Part shown: piece after piece, positions 1 through 12,131 of the stretch
Numbering within the stretch: position 1 is the first letter of the stretch
How the letters are laid out: every line of letters begins with the position of its first letter
Source: Homalodisca vitripennis
Lineage: Eukaryota > Arthropoda > Insecta > Hemiptera > Cicadellidae
Reading direction: 5' to 3'
Assembly (NCBI RefSeq): GCF_021130785.1
Contig: NW_025778857.1
Span: 1 to 64,000, forward strand
Length of the DNA stretch: 64,000 bases
The notes under the pieces: generated by a model
What the model was told of the DNA's origin: nothing
The model's database searches: none
The model's input: only the letters and a program-made list of their open reading frames with translations
Made by a program: the position numbers and the translations under genes

Positions 1-1160
1 TTGCCCAAATTACGGCCCAAAACATTCTCTTTCTGTAGCAGAGAATTTCTGTTCTGTTTTGCCTATAAGGTCCTACTTTGCATAATGCATATGGACCATT
101 TTTTCACCATCTTCTGTGAGGATTGTGGATTAGTACTGCACAATATCCCTACTCCCGTATGCATCAACAGGGATATAGTGAACAGCACTTCCTCCCAAAA
201 ATCCCGACATGACAAGATCGGTTGACTGCACAAAACTTCCTAAACTTCCTCGGAGTAGTCATCGAATGCCGCTTGTGCTTCAGTAGTCCCATTTGAAACG
301 CTTTATTCTTCCTGAGCATTGATGTTCAAAAGGGAAGAAGACGTTGATGCCAAAAGTTAGGGATATAAAAGTCTTCTGTACCAACTTTCAGTACCATACA
401 AAAAAAATAACTGTCTTACCTTCTTTAGTGTTCGGTGGAGAACAAGGTGAATTGTTTCAAGATGGGCACTGACTTTGTCTGGGTCAATCTCTTAGTCCTT
501 ATTTGCATTCCACCACGTTAGCCTAGAATAACGAAGCTCTGATTTGTCAAAATTTACATTTATCTCCATTAATGGGTGAGGTGTTCGCAGCATGCAAGGC
601 CGTTTAAATATCTCCTCTAGGTATTTGGTAGATGTTTTTTCAAATGTTTGTGTATGTGACAATGAATGACATCGTCCAGGTAAAACGTAAATACATAAGG
701 TTCGAGGTCCATTCCCAAAAACATTGTCCACTAGGCGCTGCCAAGGTAGCTGGTTGCCATTATGTAGTCCAAATGGTAGGGACATTTTTAAAATGGAATA
801 AGCCTCTTCCCTGTTATAGTGATATTGCTGTTTTGTCTTTGCTCTAGAATTCTTCCAAACTGGTATTTGCCAGTAAGCAACTTTTTATGTCCAAAGCAGA
901 AAGAAAACGGGGCCAATCTCTTTAAACGGTCAAGAAATTGAATGTTACATGTGGCCAAAGGGTAGGCATCTCTTCTAGTAACTATAACTTTATTTTGCGA
1001 AAATCTACACAAAAATAAGCTGCCCCCCGCACCCTTGCGTTGTTCCTCCATCTGGGCCTTGTCCTATCAGAATACATAGGTGAGGACCAGGGCGCTCGTG
1101 GATGGTTTATCTACTATGCCTTGCTCTAACATCTTGTCGAAGTTTCCTCATATAACTACC
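1..1160 (-). pseudogene. pol: Gypsy pol relic: reverse transcriptase and start of RNase H
   Basis: Two minus-strand pieces in different frames carry reverse transcriptase blocks. The first (about 1,051-788) has the TRRDAYPL segment followed by a leucine-rich stretch typical of the fingers region. The second (about 785-492) has MSLPFGLHNG near its start, matching the 'PFGL.N' block of Ty3/Gypsy RT, then a C-terminal stretch resembling the region after the catalytic aspartates. The expected YVDD-type catalytic motif falls in a scrambled stretch and is not intact. At 1-110 a sequence reading TEQKFSATEKE resembles the conserved RNase H segment. No protein could be made from this. Assignment to Ty3/Gypsy rather than Bel/Pao rests on these blocks and on the gag type. 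Confidence 0.65.
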
Positions 1161-1751
1161 GTCAGTTCCTGGCAGGGGACATTAGGATAATACCTTTGTT
1201 TTATCGGAGAAGCATCGCCTGTTATCTATCCTATGTTTCACCAATATGAGTTTCTTTCCTAACTTCTGTGGCATGCTTTACTAAGATTTAATGTCTGGAG
1301 GTAGTTTATCTAAGGGCTTTCCCTTTTGAGAGCGAGATAAATGAGGTCTCATCTAAAAGGCCAATAGAAGAAGAGAGAACAAGTTCTGCTTGAGGCTATC
1401 TGCAGAATTCCCAAGTCTTCCGGTGAGCGTCAACAACCAATGTGCAATGATGTTTACCAAAAGTCCTATTCTCCAATATTATCCCCTTGAAACTAAGGAT
1501 AGGAACGACTATAAAACTGTTGTAAGTATTTAAGGTTTTTATAAGCCGAGATGTGAGGGGTAGGATTACCTTTCCCGATTGACTGGTCTGTTTCTTTATG
1601 ATCGGCTACTGTCATGATGTATAAATATTATAATATGATCGGAGAAGAGAGTAGCAGCGACGACCCAATTGTGACTGGAAAAACTTATCAAAAAGCCACA
1701 TGACGCTCACCACCCATAATTGTGTGTGAAGCACCAGAATCCAAAAGCGCT

Positions 1752-3418
1752 CTATGAGAAGTCTCCAAATATTCTGGACAGTAAGGTAAGGGTCCGAGGT
1801 TCGATTTCCTCCTTGATAATCAAAGAAAGATGAATCCAAAAGTCGCCTATGTACCGAGGCCGGGTTGGATGTATTCTTCCCGCATTCCCAAACAAAATAG
1901 GAGATTTTTTAAGGAGTCGCTCCAGAGTCACTCTAGGGAGAGCTCGCGGCTTAGCAAAGTTTTTTGGCCTTGGCCACGTGCTTACAAGACGGTTTCTTTT
2001 GGGTACCAAGATTTTCCACATCCAAAACAAAAAAGGTAGTCTTCTCTCATTCGGACAGTTTTCCGCGGTGATGTATGATTCCCTTCTCCAACAATTCCCA
2101 GGCATGATCTTAGTCTGACGAGGGCAATGGACGGGTTGATGATGAAGAAGCTCCTTGACTACTGCTCAAGTAGGCTACGTTCCCTTGGTGTTGCTTACGG
2201 CGATGCGATGAGCAAGCCAAGTCTGGTTCCAGGACACCCATTGGTCGAGGTGGGGGTTGGAGTGTTGATGCTCGCAGTCTTCCAACTTCTGCTCTTCGTC
2301 CAAGACGTCTAAGTTCATCAAGAGAGGTAATGTTGAACATGCAAAGTTTATCTTGCAAGAAGGTGTTCACATTCTTTAAGATGCGTTGAAGTCTACAATC
2401 GTCGGATACTGGTGTTGAAAGTCGGCCAAACAAGCCATCCATCGCTGCCAAATAAAGATCCAAAACTCTCCATATCCCCCTTGAGTTCGATTTAGAATCT
2501 CCAAGTGTAGGCGGTCATCATAGTCGGCACTCTGGGGGAAAACTATTTTTAACTCTTTTTTGAGCTGTTTCCCAAGAAAATATTTCTTCTACAAAGCTGA
2601 TCTATACCAGATGAGTGCTGTTCCACTCAAAAAGGTCCACTGCACTCTCATAAAGGTCGTGGTGGGACACTCCTCTAGCCCTACTTAATTCTTCTGCTCT
2701 TTCAAGAAATGCAGCTACACTCTGACCACCATCTCCATCATATTTAAGGCCCCACTTATAAACAGGTACCCTCGGAGATTTAGAATGATTTCCACAAATA
2801 TTAGGTTGGAGAAGAGGTGCTTGCGTTGACACCAATGCCTGGACATTATGATGAGCCGTGTTCCTCTACAGCATGTGACGGTAATGATAAAGAATGGTGC
2901 AGTAATGGTAAGAGGAGGATCAATATTCCTATTCGGAGCTAGTTTAATAATGGTATGAGCAGGATTTTCAAGTTGTGTCTCCAATTCGTCTCTCCTTTTC
3001 TCTAATTCCCCACTGGAGTTGGCAAGACCAGTAAATTCATCCACAAGTCTCTTCATGATCGTTAGTAGTCCACTCTTCCTGTCTTCCAACTCAGTGTCTG
3101 AAGTTGCAGGTATAGGAATTCTCTCCCCTCTCCAATACCAGTGCCATAATCTAGCGTGAATGCGCTTGTACTCATTGTCCTTTGTGTTGCCCTCATAGTC
3201 AGAAACTAGTCTCTGGAGGTCAGAGAACTTTTCTTCACACGTTTCTAATTCCTCTGAAGGATCGAGCTGTGAAATGGATTTGTTTGATCGGCAGGCACGT
3301 TATTAATAACAGCATGAGACAATTTCTTCCTTAACTCATCTGCATTCCCATCAGTTGAAATGCCTCTGATTTTCAATTCATACTCGATTTCTGAGCGACG
3401 CAAATGATAAGCATTCAT
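1752..3418 (-). pseudogene. gag: Gypsy gag relic
   Basis: The likely start is the ATG at 3,416-3,418. The first 50 residues (ELKIRGISTDGNADELRKKL) look like the SAP-like N-terminus seen in many insect Gypsy Gag proteins. About 600 bp further, VPVYKWGLKYDGDGGQSV followed by a helical FLERAEELSRARG stretch matches the start of the Retrotrans_gag capsid domain. The capsid domain continues near 2,460-2,330. A Cys/Arg-rich piece at about 2,100-1,980 is the remnant of the zinc knuckles, with most cysteines lost. At least four frame breaks are visible. The protein would have formed the intracellular capsid of the retrotransposon. Confidence 0.65.
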
Positions 3419-3732
3419 GGTGATTGCTGATACCAAGTTCCACAAAGATATAGAAATGCTCATAAATTCAAATAAATTAACTTCCTCTCTTCATTCTGAC
3501 CCAAAAATGACAAGTATATATACAAATAATGGAAAAATATTCAACCAACACCAATCAATATTCATAAATATAACAGTAACAAATAATACTCAATTATCAA
3601 ATATCAAAATTAATCACCTCACCTTTACACTGACAGGGTATTATCATGGCATACTGTTTAATTTTTTTTTTTCTAAACTCTTACAGTTCAAAATTCAAAG
3701 AAAAAAAAAACAAATCTCCACAATAAATTTGA

Positions 3733-3756
3733 GCCCCACGTTTTCACGCGCCAATG
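3733..3756 (-). other. Primer-binding-site-like sequence of the Gypsy element
   Basis: On the minus strand a TGTTACA end is followed by TTGGCGCG and then an ACGTGGGGC block. A 'TGGCGC...CGTGGGG' sequence directly after an LTR ending in CA is typical of tRNA-primed LTR elements. It sits about 315 bp upstream of the gag start, at the expected place. This is inferred from pattern only; the priming tRNA is not identified. Confidence 0.45.
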
Positions 3757-6280
3757 TAACAATCCCAGTTTCAATCTCAGCCAAGGGGGGGGGGTAGATT
3801 GCTCAAAAATCATAAGCTGCTTTACGTCCAATGGACCTTAAGTATCCATAATAAACAACATATTACAGGGCGCCACCTTGTTTTTGTCATAGTTTTAAAT
3901 CCAGGCCTGAACAAGGAAAAGGCCCTAAGGAATAAGTAATGGTAGCCAAAAATCAGGTGAGGTCCAGTCTGCCAGAGAGTCCTTAAATTGGTTTTCTTGG
4001 TTTAAAACACACACTAAGAAATACTAATACTGAAAAGATAAAAATCCTAAATTGTTAAAGAATTCTTTGAGTTGACTTTTTACTGTAACAGTTATAAACT
4101 AAGTATACAAGTTCCCAAAACTAATTCTACCAATTTAATTTAAACTGAAAAAAAATTGCAAGGGTCGGTCTACATAGACATACAGGTTTTTAATTAATCA
4201 AGTCAAAGATTGTCTACTACCATTTATTCCAAGGTCCTCTGATTAAGGTGAATTCACAAGTACTGTACTCCCAAAAGCATGAAATAGGGCCCTATTAAAT
4301 GCCTGCAACCATTAATTGGTGGACCAAAGATTTGATTCCAATTTATACCAGTGTCACCATTATTAATCCAAGGAAATATGTTTAACATGAGATAAATCAA
4401 GTTATAATCTGAGATAAAACTCAATACTAAATACAATAGCTTATTATTTGTACAAATACCTTGGGTGGCCACCACATACTGAAATAAACAAGTGAAACTA
4501 TATAGATTATTATAACTAACACAATATACAGACCTTACACACTACACACATAAATAAATACACAATAAACAGTTAATAATATGTAGTATAAGTGATATCC
4601 CAGTAACAATTGTAGACAGTTCCAATATTGAAGTCCATTCACTGCTACAATAGGCCCACAGGTTCTCACAGTTGAGTTGTAAGGGGTCAGGCTCACAAAG
4701 TCCCAAAAATATTATTAATTTACATCCACACGTGGGAGGTAAGATTTGGAAAAGCCTCACCATTGTCCCTTCAAGGTGTAAACTGAGACTAACAATCATA
4801 AGTTCCCCATTACTATTTCAGATTATTTTGGCATTGGCTGGCAAAAGTGAAAAATAATGGAATAGTCCTTCAGAATAAAAGTATTTCCACTTATCGGTAC
4901 GATGAGCCCCGCCAAATAGTCTATGAGTAGGCCTAGGTAGATAGTGGGTAAGGGCAGGCAACCAGGCAGCTGCGCTAAAGGCCAGTAGGTAGGCCAGTGG
5001 GGTAGTGGGTCTCACAAGCCGGAAATCAGCTCCCAAAATATCCCTGAGCATACCAAGAGGGAATAGAAATTTGCTAGACTACACATTTCAACATAATGAT
5101 GGACTAGCATAAATAATAAAATAACACCAATCAGTAGAATAATCTTTTGGGAAAACAATATTACTAGCATGGTACAATCCATTCTACTACTTAAAAATTT
5201 TCCTTTTTATTAATAACAATAGTTTATTTTAAATAAAGACTTTTCTGTATTTAAACATTGAAAAATAATTTCTAAGCAATAAGATTTAATGTAAATTACC
5301 ATTATTTGAATTTAATAACAATTGAGTTCAAACATTAAATAGATGGATTAAAATAATCAAAGTTCAAGAATTAATCATTATTGAAATTTTTCATTACAGG
5401 AATATTTAAATATTTTCATCCTCTAAATTCACTCTGTACAATTAATTAAACAAAATTTGATGACATTAAAAATCGTTACAGCATTAAAGGTAAGTAAACC
5501 AATTCTTAAAAGCTTAAGGCTGAAGTGTAAAAATTACATTACAAAAAATGCATCAAACAGTTACAACATTGCACAATGGACAATATGACAGGTTACATGA
5601 TTCCATTATCTACAGAATTTTGTTCTGTTAGGTTTTCTAATTAAATTTATCTTTTAAATTAAACAAAACACAAAACCCTGAATATAATAATTACAAACAT
5701 ATAGATACATATTTTCTTGGACATTAACACAATATTTTATCTTAAAAAGCAAATCAATGAATAATCAATTGACATTTTATTTCATGTAAATTTCAGGAAT
5801 AAACCTTCCTTGTCTCTGTCCATATTTAAATTCATTTATGACATTAAATTTATTTTACAGTTATTTTTTTTTATACCAAGCTATTGTCCATAACATAATT
5901 TATTTTTGTCCATGAGCCTTTATTAATAAATTACATTTATCAAAATTAACTCTCACCTTAGCTTAATAAAATCCTTATAAGAGCAAGGAGGGAGCACAGG
6001 CATGAGAAGCTTTCTGTTCCAATCTTCTGAAACTACTACTGTAGACGGCAGTGATGCAGAGTCATCCAAGAGCAGGAATAATCAAGACAAGAGTAGTTGA
6101 ATTGTAGTTTGGCCAACTGGTGCTGCAGCAATGTTTACTAACCCAGCTGATAAGAACTAACACAGGTTGATCAGGCCTGTGACCTACTTGCAGACAAGTA
6201 ACTACCTTGATAACTTGATTTTGTCCATCAGCGAACAATAATTGCATTCTTGAGGTTGAATATTATTATTTTGAAAATAA
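3757..6280. other. AT-rich stretch without a recognisable gene; probably includes the 5' LTR
   Basis: Nothing protein-like was found here. The first part should be the 5' LTR of the Gypsy relic, but no terminal TG...CA pair could be fixed. A G-run lies at 3,785-3,794. A slightly GC-richer island at about 4,880-5,040 breaks the otherwise very AT-rich sequence; the open frame across it (4,818-5,051, minus) has no family resemblance. Confidence 0.4.
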
Positions 6281-6284
6281 TCAC

Positions 6285-8467
6285 TACACAGGTAAATTTC
6301 GAGGCGCAGCTCATTCATGTTTGTAATCTGAATTTGAAATTTCCACAAAATATTCTAGTTTTCTGGTCACAATATGTCAAATTACGATACTCATTTGTAC
6401 ATAAAAGAGATGGCTAAACAATATGGAAATGTTGATTTGATCGCAAACACAGATGAAAAAATATATAAATTATCCTGTAAATTTTGGATATGGCTATGAG
6501 TTTGACAATGATTAAACCTAGAAAATTTATAAAGTTTTCGTTCGTAGACACATTTAGATTCATGGCATCGTCTATTGAAAAGTTAGCTAAAAACCTCAAG
6601 AAAAGAAGACTTTAAAACATACCAATCGTTTTATACAAGATGGACGAATATTGAACGCCAATTCTAGAAAGACAACCAAATGACGAAGAAAGAAATCTTT
6701 TAAAATTCTATCTGGAAAAGGCATATATTTCCTTACGAATTTATCGATAGTATTGAAAAACTTGATTACACCAGAAGAGCTGAAAATTGAAGATTTTATA
6801 TTCACTTTTGACAGATGAGAGAGCATATCTGAGAAAGATTTTCAACATTATTTGAGCGTTTGGAACAAATTAAAAAGATAAAAATCTTGGAAAATTACTC
6901 TGATTTGTACAAACATCCAAGAGGGTACTATTGCTCGCTGATATATTTTGAAAATTTCAGAAACATTTGTCTAAATTGTTACAAACTTGATCCGGCAAAT
7001 TATCTAACAGCTCCAAGTCTCGCATGGGATGCTATGTTAAAATTAACGAAAATAGAATTACAATTGATTAGTGATTTAATGATTGAAAAAGGTATTCGTG
7101 GAGGCATTTCTCAATGTATTTAAGCGATATGTTAAAGCAAATAACAAATATTTGAAAGATTTCGATAAGACAAAACCTGAAAATTTATCTGTTGTACGTC
7201 GATGCCAATAATCTTTATGTTTATTGGTCTTATGCAAAAACTGCCGTTTAGTGATATCAAGTGGATGAATCCTAAAACATATACAAAAGAAGAGTGGCAA
7301 GAAAACAATTTTGGAACTCACTGGCGACGAAGATTTATGGCTATTATTCTCGAAGTTGATCTAGGATATCCAACAAATTTTACATGAACATCACAAGGAT
7401 TTGCCTCTTGCTCCCGGAACATTATAAAAACAAACTTTGCACAACTTTTACTGGAATATAAAACTGATTACGTTGTTCATTCAAGAAATTTGAAATTTTT
7501 ACCTCGAACAAGGGATGGTGTTGAGACATGTGAATAGGGTTATTGCATTCGATTCAGAAGCCTTTTATGAAAAAGTACATTGATTTTTAACACAAACATG
7601 AGAACCAAAGCTACAAGTGACTTCGAAAAGGACTTTTATAAGCTCATGAACAACTCTGTTTTTGGAAAATATATGGAAAATGTGCGAAATAGATGTGATA
7701 TCAAACTAGTAAATGAAGAATTTTCAATGAAACAGGGCCAAGAAAACAAACTTCAAATGTTTCAATATCTTTGACGACAACTGTATAGCGAGTCACATGT
7801 ACAAACAAAAGGTTAAAATTTAACAAACCGATCTATATTGGATTTTCAGTTCTTGACCTAGGCCCTATCAAAATTGTTAATGTACGAGTTTTATTACGAT
7901 AAATTAAAGAAGTTTGACCCAGATTTGAATCTGTGTTACATGGATACAGACAGTTATTTCCTAGAATTGAAAACGAGATCCTTTTAAAATTATTAAAGAA
8001 AATATAGATGACTTTGATACGAGCGATTATCCAAAAGATCACGAATGTTTCACTACTAAAAAATACGAAAGGTAATAGGGAAATTCAAAGATGAGTTAAA
8101 TAGCGAAGTTTTTAGAAGAATTTTGTGGTTTGAGATCGAAAAATATACTCATACAAGTATCTAGACAAAAAATCCAGTAAGATGCAAAGGAATTAAGAGA
8201 AGCGTTGTAAATAAAACAATAAATATCGAAAACTTGAAGAGATGTTTGTTTGAAGATAAAGAAGAATTTAGGGAGATGACTGTAATCAAAAGCTAATAAA
8301 CATGAGTTGTACACCGTTACTATAAACAAGTTAGCACTGAACGCTAAAGATGATAAGAAAATTGTCCTAGAAAATAAGATCGATACAGTACAGTATGGAT
8401 ATAAAGGCGAAATTAAAACAGATATTTTAGAAGAGAGTTAAACAAAGTTGGGAAACTTTGATATATA
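6285..8467 (+). pseudogene. polB: Protein-primed DNA polymerase B fragment (C-terminal two thirds)
   Basis: This is the relic of the replicative polymerase of the Polinton. It starts inside the region before exonuclease motif II and runs through exonuclease III, the palm (DANNLY-type motif A near 7,200; LMNNSVFGK motif B near 7,650; MDTDSYF motif C near 7,940) to the natural C-terminus. Compared with the better copy at 28,810-32,703, it carries dozens of indels. Nearly all those I checked are single extra bases copied from the neighbouring base. The stop codon lies inside the TATATAAATGG signal at which the integrase gene begins. Confidence 0.85.
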
Positions 8468-8468
8468 A

Positions 8469-9501
8469 ATGGAAGATGATTTAATTCACTGCCACAAATG
8501 TAAGAAAAAAACGAAAAATATAGATTCTAAAATTGTTCAAACTCAAAACGGATTGTACAGAATTGCAGCTAAAATGTTCAAAATGTAAGACAAATAAGAG
8601 TAAAATTTTATAAAAAAATCCTTATGAAAAAAACAAGTAAAGAAAGAATCTAAGAATAAGGAAGAAATAGAGATTGAAGCTAGAGAAATTCATGCACCAG
8701 TACGAAAAAAGTTTAATAAAAAGAGAAAAATTATAACTTTAGGAATTGACGATTGATGGGTAGCAGATTTAGTTATAATGTCTAACTATTCAGATCAAAA
8801 TGATGGATTTAAGTATATGTTAAATTTTATTGATACTTTCTCAAAATATGCTTGGTCAAGAGCTAATCAAAAGAAAAAAAAAAACTGGCAAGGATGTTTC
8901 AAAAAGCTTTCGAAAGAAGATATAGTAAAAGATGCCATAAGGATACAATCACAAACCTCCAAACCTACTTCATACAGATAAGGGTTTTAGAGTTTTAAAA
9001 ATAAAGAATTTAACGAAGTTTTGAGAAAATACAACATTAAGATTTATCATACTGAAAACGAAGAGAAATCAAGTATTGTAGAGAGATATTAACAGAACTC
9101 AAAATGAAAGAATGAAAGTAATTTTTGAGATTAATAAAAACTTTATATGGATCGATATTCTTCAAAAAAATCGTAAACAATTATAACGATACAGTTCACA
9201 GCACGATCAAAATGAAGCCCAAAGACGTAGATAAGGATGCAGAAAAGGAGTTATTAGAGACCGTTTTCAAGTATGTTCCACCAGAAATTCACACGAAAAA
9301 ACTAAAATTAAAGTCAATGATCATGTAAGAATTGTTAGTAAAAAAACAAACATTTTTCAAACAATTGGTCAAGAGAAATCTTTGTGATTTATCAAATTAA
9401 TAACACAGATCCTGTAACTTATAGTATAAAAGATTTAAAATAATGAAGAAATAACCGGAAAGTTTTATGAAATATGAAATTGAGGAAAGTCAAAGCTATA
9501 A
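8469..9501 (+). pseudogene. int: Polinton integrase (retroviral-type DDE) relic
   Basis: The gene starts at the ATG of a TATATAAATGG signal right after the polymerase stop. The N-terminus has two CxxC pairs (HCHKCKKKT..., then CSKCK), a small zinc-binding domain. The core follows: LGIDD.WVADLV (first catalytic Asp), IDTFSKYAWS, then YHTENEEKSSIVERY (Glu region). After the core come NNYNDTVHSTIKMKP and a C-terminal beta-rich tail. The enzyme would have inserted the element into host DNA. Several frameshifts and an in-frame stop kill it. It is the only integrase remnant belonging to this Polinton lineage in the window; the intact-looking element lacks the gene. Confidence 0.8.
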
Positions 9502-9515
9502 TTTTTTCTATATAA

Positions 9516-9910
9516 ATGGAGTCTCAAAAGAAGAAATGTACACAGTGTCAAGAATTTAAAGATTTTGAAGCTTTTTATAAAAATAAGAATAAAAAAGAAG
9601 GATTAGGGTCTATGTGTAAGGATTGTCGTAGTAAAATATGAGAGGAGACTTATACGAAAAAATAGAAAAATTAACGTTAGAAGAGAAAAAAATGTTGTTG
9701 CGTTTGTAAAGAAATTAAGGAATATTTCAGGAATATCACAACTGGCATTATAGTAAAGATAAAAAAAACAAGCTTTTTGTAAGGATTGTGCTAAAAGAAA
9801 TATTCAAAAAAGTCAAAAGAAACCGACTCTTTGCGATGGACGAATCATTCAATGGTTTACCTCATCTTCAAAAACATTTACAGACAAAATATCATAATTC
9901 GAGAGTTTAA
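9516..9910 (+). pseudogene. Zinc-ribbon protein relic, copy 1
   Basis: The start lies at a TATATAAATGG signal. The N-terminus reads KKCTQCQEFKDFEAFYKNK and then CKDC, a double CxxC ribbon of the type found at the N-terminus of phage endonuclease-VII/HNH-like proteins. The ancestor had a second ribbon and a Cys/His tail, as in the copy at 28,374-28,744. Frameshifts interrupt it from about 9,640. Its role in the element is unknown; a DNA-binding or nuclease accessory role is a guess. Confidence 0.65.
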
Positions 9911-9959
9911 TTAAAATTTAGATAACGTTTTCATCGTGTAATAATTTTTTCTATCTAAA

Positions 9960-10412
9960 TTGGAGTCTCAAAAAAGAAATGTACAAAGTGTCAAGAATTT
10001 TATAAGGAAGAGAATAGAAAAGACAGATTGTACTGTTATTGTAAGGATCATGATGAATTATATGATAAAATGGACAAATTAACTTTAGAAGAGAAAAAAG
10101 TGTAACTTTTGTAAAGAGATTAAAAAATATTTCTGGATTTAATAACTGGCAGTATAGTAAAAGATAGAAAAGATGCTTTTTGCAAAGATTGTGCTAAAAA
10201 AATTTTCAACGAAAGTTATAAAAACGAAACGCCTTGTAAAGTAAAGAAAAAAGTAAAGAATGTCTTATTTTACCAGGCGAAGTTAGGGCTAAGAAGCCCT
10301 CTCTAACACTTAAACCTGGCCTTGTGAATATGAAAAAAAAAAATTATACAATGGTTACCTAGTTATGCTAAACATTTACAAACAAAATATAATAAATCGA
10401 GAGTTTTTAGTA
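9960..10412 (+). pseudogene. Zinc-ribbon protein relic, tandem copy 2
   Basis: This is a second, more decayed copy of the preceding gene, again introduced by a TTTTTTCTATCTAAATtGG-type start signal, here with an extra T. The KKCNFCKEIKKYF and CAKDC-like pieces can be recognised in shifting frames. A nested palindrome lies inside it (10,273-10,319). The 19.6-33.5 kb element has only one copy, so the gene was tandemly duplicated in this lineage or lost in the other. Confidence 0.55.
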
Positions 10413-10419
10413 AAATTTT

Positions 10420-11234
10420 AGAAACATTTTTTCATCGTGTAATTGAGATATTCTATAAATCAGTCAAGATTCTGCCATATTTGTAGTAAAAATTATTTCC
10501 GTTTGTATGAAATATTCAAAGATTCTTTCATTTGGTTGTAGAGATTTATACTATTTTGGATCTCCATGTCTTAATAAAATTTCTATGTCTGGGTAATCAA
10601 TTTCAAGTTCTTTCAATCTTTTCGGTATTTCTCTCTTTTGAGCTCTGATTAACGTAATAAGGATATTCCCACATGTGATTCTTCTTAATTAATACAAAAA
10701 CATGGTGTTTTTTCTTATCAAAATCTTTACAAACAAGGTCTGGTTTCATTAAGTCAATTTTTTACACTTTGTTTTGCGATTATTTCCGTTTTTATTTCAT
10801 CCTTTAATTTGCAAGTGTTTAACTAACTTCGTCCTCTAAATATTTAATCTTGTTTCCAAGTTTGTACTCACCAAATTTTACGAATACTTGGCAAAACTTC
10901 TTTTATAACCCAATTTTTGAAGATCTTTGCCTCTTTTTTATGTGATCTCAAAAATTAAAGAATAAAGTCCAGATTCATTGATAAAAACAGTGTCAGGATG
11001 AAGATTGTTAAGGGGCCATTTCGAATAGTCCCTTGTTTTTTAAGTAAAAATATTAATTTTTGTCATCATCTTCAACATTTAATTTAATTGCGTTTTTAAT
11101 TTTTTTCATAACCTAATATGTCACAAACATCTTTAGCCTTAAACCAGATTACATTGTTTTCGTCTACAATCGTTACAATGTTTTTATTATTGAATATAAG
11201 TTGATTATTGATTAGGTCTACAAACTGACTCCAT
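10420..11234 (-). pseudogene. bro: Bro-N family protein relic
   Basis: This is the minus-strand relic of the gene that is intact at 27,580-28,377, with the same gene boundaries and the same TCTAAATGG start signal. Bro-N is a DNA-binding domain widespread in insect DNA viruses and phages. Many single-base indels are present. At 11,010-11,034 the site matching the Bro palindrome is still recognisable but has lost several pairs. Confidence 0.75.
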
Positions 11235-11326
11235 TTAGATAGAAAAGAAATTTAACTAGTTAATTTTTATTTTGAGTGTAAAGTCCAGATTCATTAATGA
11301 AAATAGTGTTTTTTTTTTAAAGTTTG

Positions 11327-12118
11327 AAGGTAAGCTATTCAATAGCTCCCCTTGATTCATGTCCGTTGCTTCATCATTCTTTCGACAAATCTTAAATATA
11401 TTGTTGTTTTACTCTCATTATTTAATAAATTTCCCTCAGAGTCTTGTATAGTTAGAAACGATTTTTAGAATTTCTTTTCATATTTTTTCTAATTGGAATA
11501 TAATCGATTTCATTCGGTTTTTTCACTGATTTTTGATCCATAAGCAACATTTGGGAAAAATGTGTACAAAATTTCAGATTCTTTGTGTAAATGTTCGGTA
11601 TGATTTTCAAAACTAGGTTCAACGAGATTGCAGTGCACTTCAATTACATCGAACGGTCTAAATTTTGGCGTTTTATTTCCTAAATATAACCTGATTTGGC
11701 TCAATAGTTTCTTGAACAAACCCTAAAAAATCTACGATAATTGCTGAAAAACATTATTCTTACTGGAATTTTATTTGAATTTTATTGGAGAGATAATTTT
11801 TTTGCATTTCAAACTTGTTTTCGTCAAAGTTTAAAGATTTATCTGATTGTTTGAATGTTTTCAGATAATTTTTAAGGGAATTTTTTTTTGATCGAAGGTA
11901 TAATATCCTTTGTTTAAACCATAATATTTTGTTATGTTCTTCTCACTAAATCCTATACAATAAGGATAACTTTCACTAATATTTATTACAAAAATTGTCA
12001 GAATTTAAAAACCGCTGTTAAACCGATAAAATAATTTGGATCTTCCTCTAAATGAATAGGATGTTCCAAGTTTAAAACTAATTTAGAGCTTTCTGAAGTC
12101 AAACTTGAACAGCTTCAT
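11327..12118 (-). pseudogene. Minor capsid (penton-type) protein relic, with partial Bro repeat downstream
   Basis: From the ATG at 12,118 this matches the plus-strand gene at 26,467-27,111: N-terminal beta-rich half, then KFRPFDVIEVHCN and the FFPNVAYGSKISE segment (about 11,500-11,690). It keeps a C-terminal stretch (about 11,410-11,470) that is deleted in the other copy. Downstream (about 11,240-11,380) is a partial duplicate of the Bro-N segment with an intact 7-bp palindrome at 11,333-11,347. Penton-type proteins are single jelly-roll vertex proteins of Polinton-like viruses. The frame is broken several times. Confidence 0.65.
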
Positions 12119-12131
12119 TTTCGCTATTTAA

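Larger units (their letters stand above)
1..3760 (-). mobile_element. Decayed Ty3/Gypsy LTR retrotransposon, 5' part
   Basis: Reading leftward on the minus strand, the order is a primer-binding-site-like sequence (near 3,735-3,755), gag (from 3,418), a zinc-knuckle region (about 2,100-1,980), reverse transcriptase (about 1,050-490) and the start of RNase H at the window edge. This is the gag-pol order of Ty3/Gypsy elements. Every domain is broken by stops and frame changes, so the element is dead. The 3' end, integrase and 3' LTR lie outside the window. The 5' LTR should lie just right of 3,756, but its outer edge could not be placed without a second LTR to compare. Confidence 0.75.

Noticed and set aside
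4818..5051. 77-codon open frame in a slightly GC-richer island
   Set aside because: No family signal; likely part of the Gypsy LTR or unrelated non-coding DNA.
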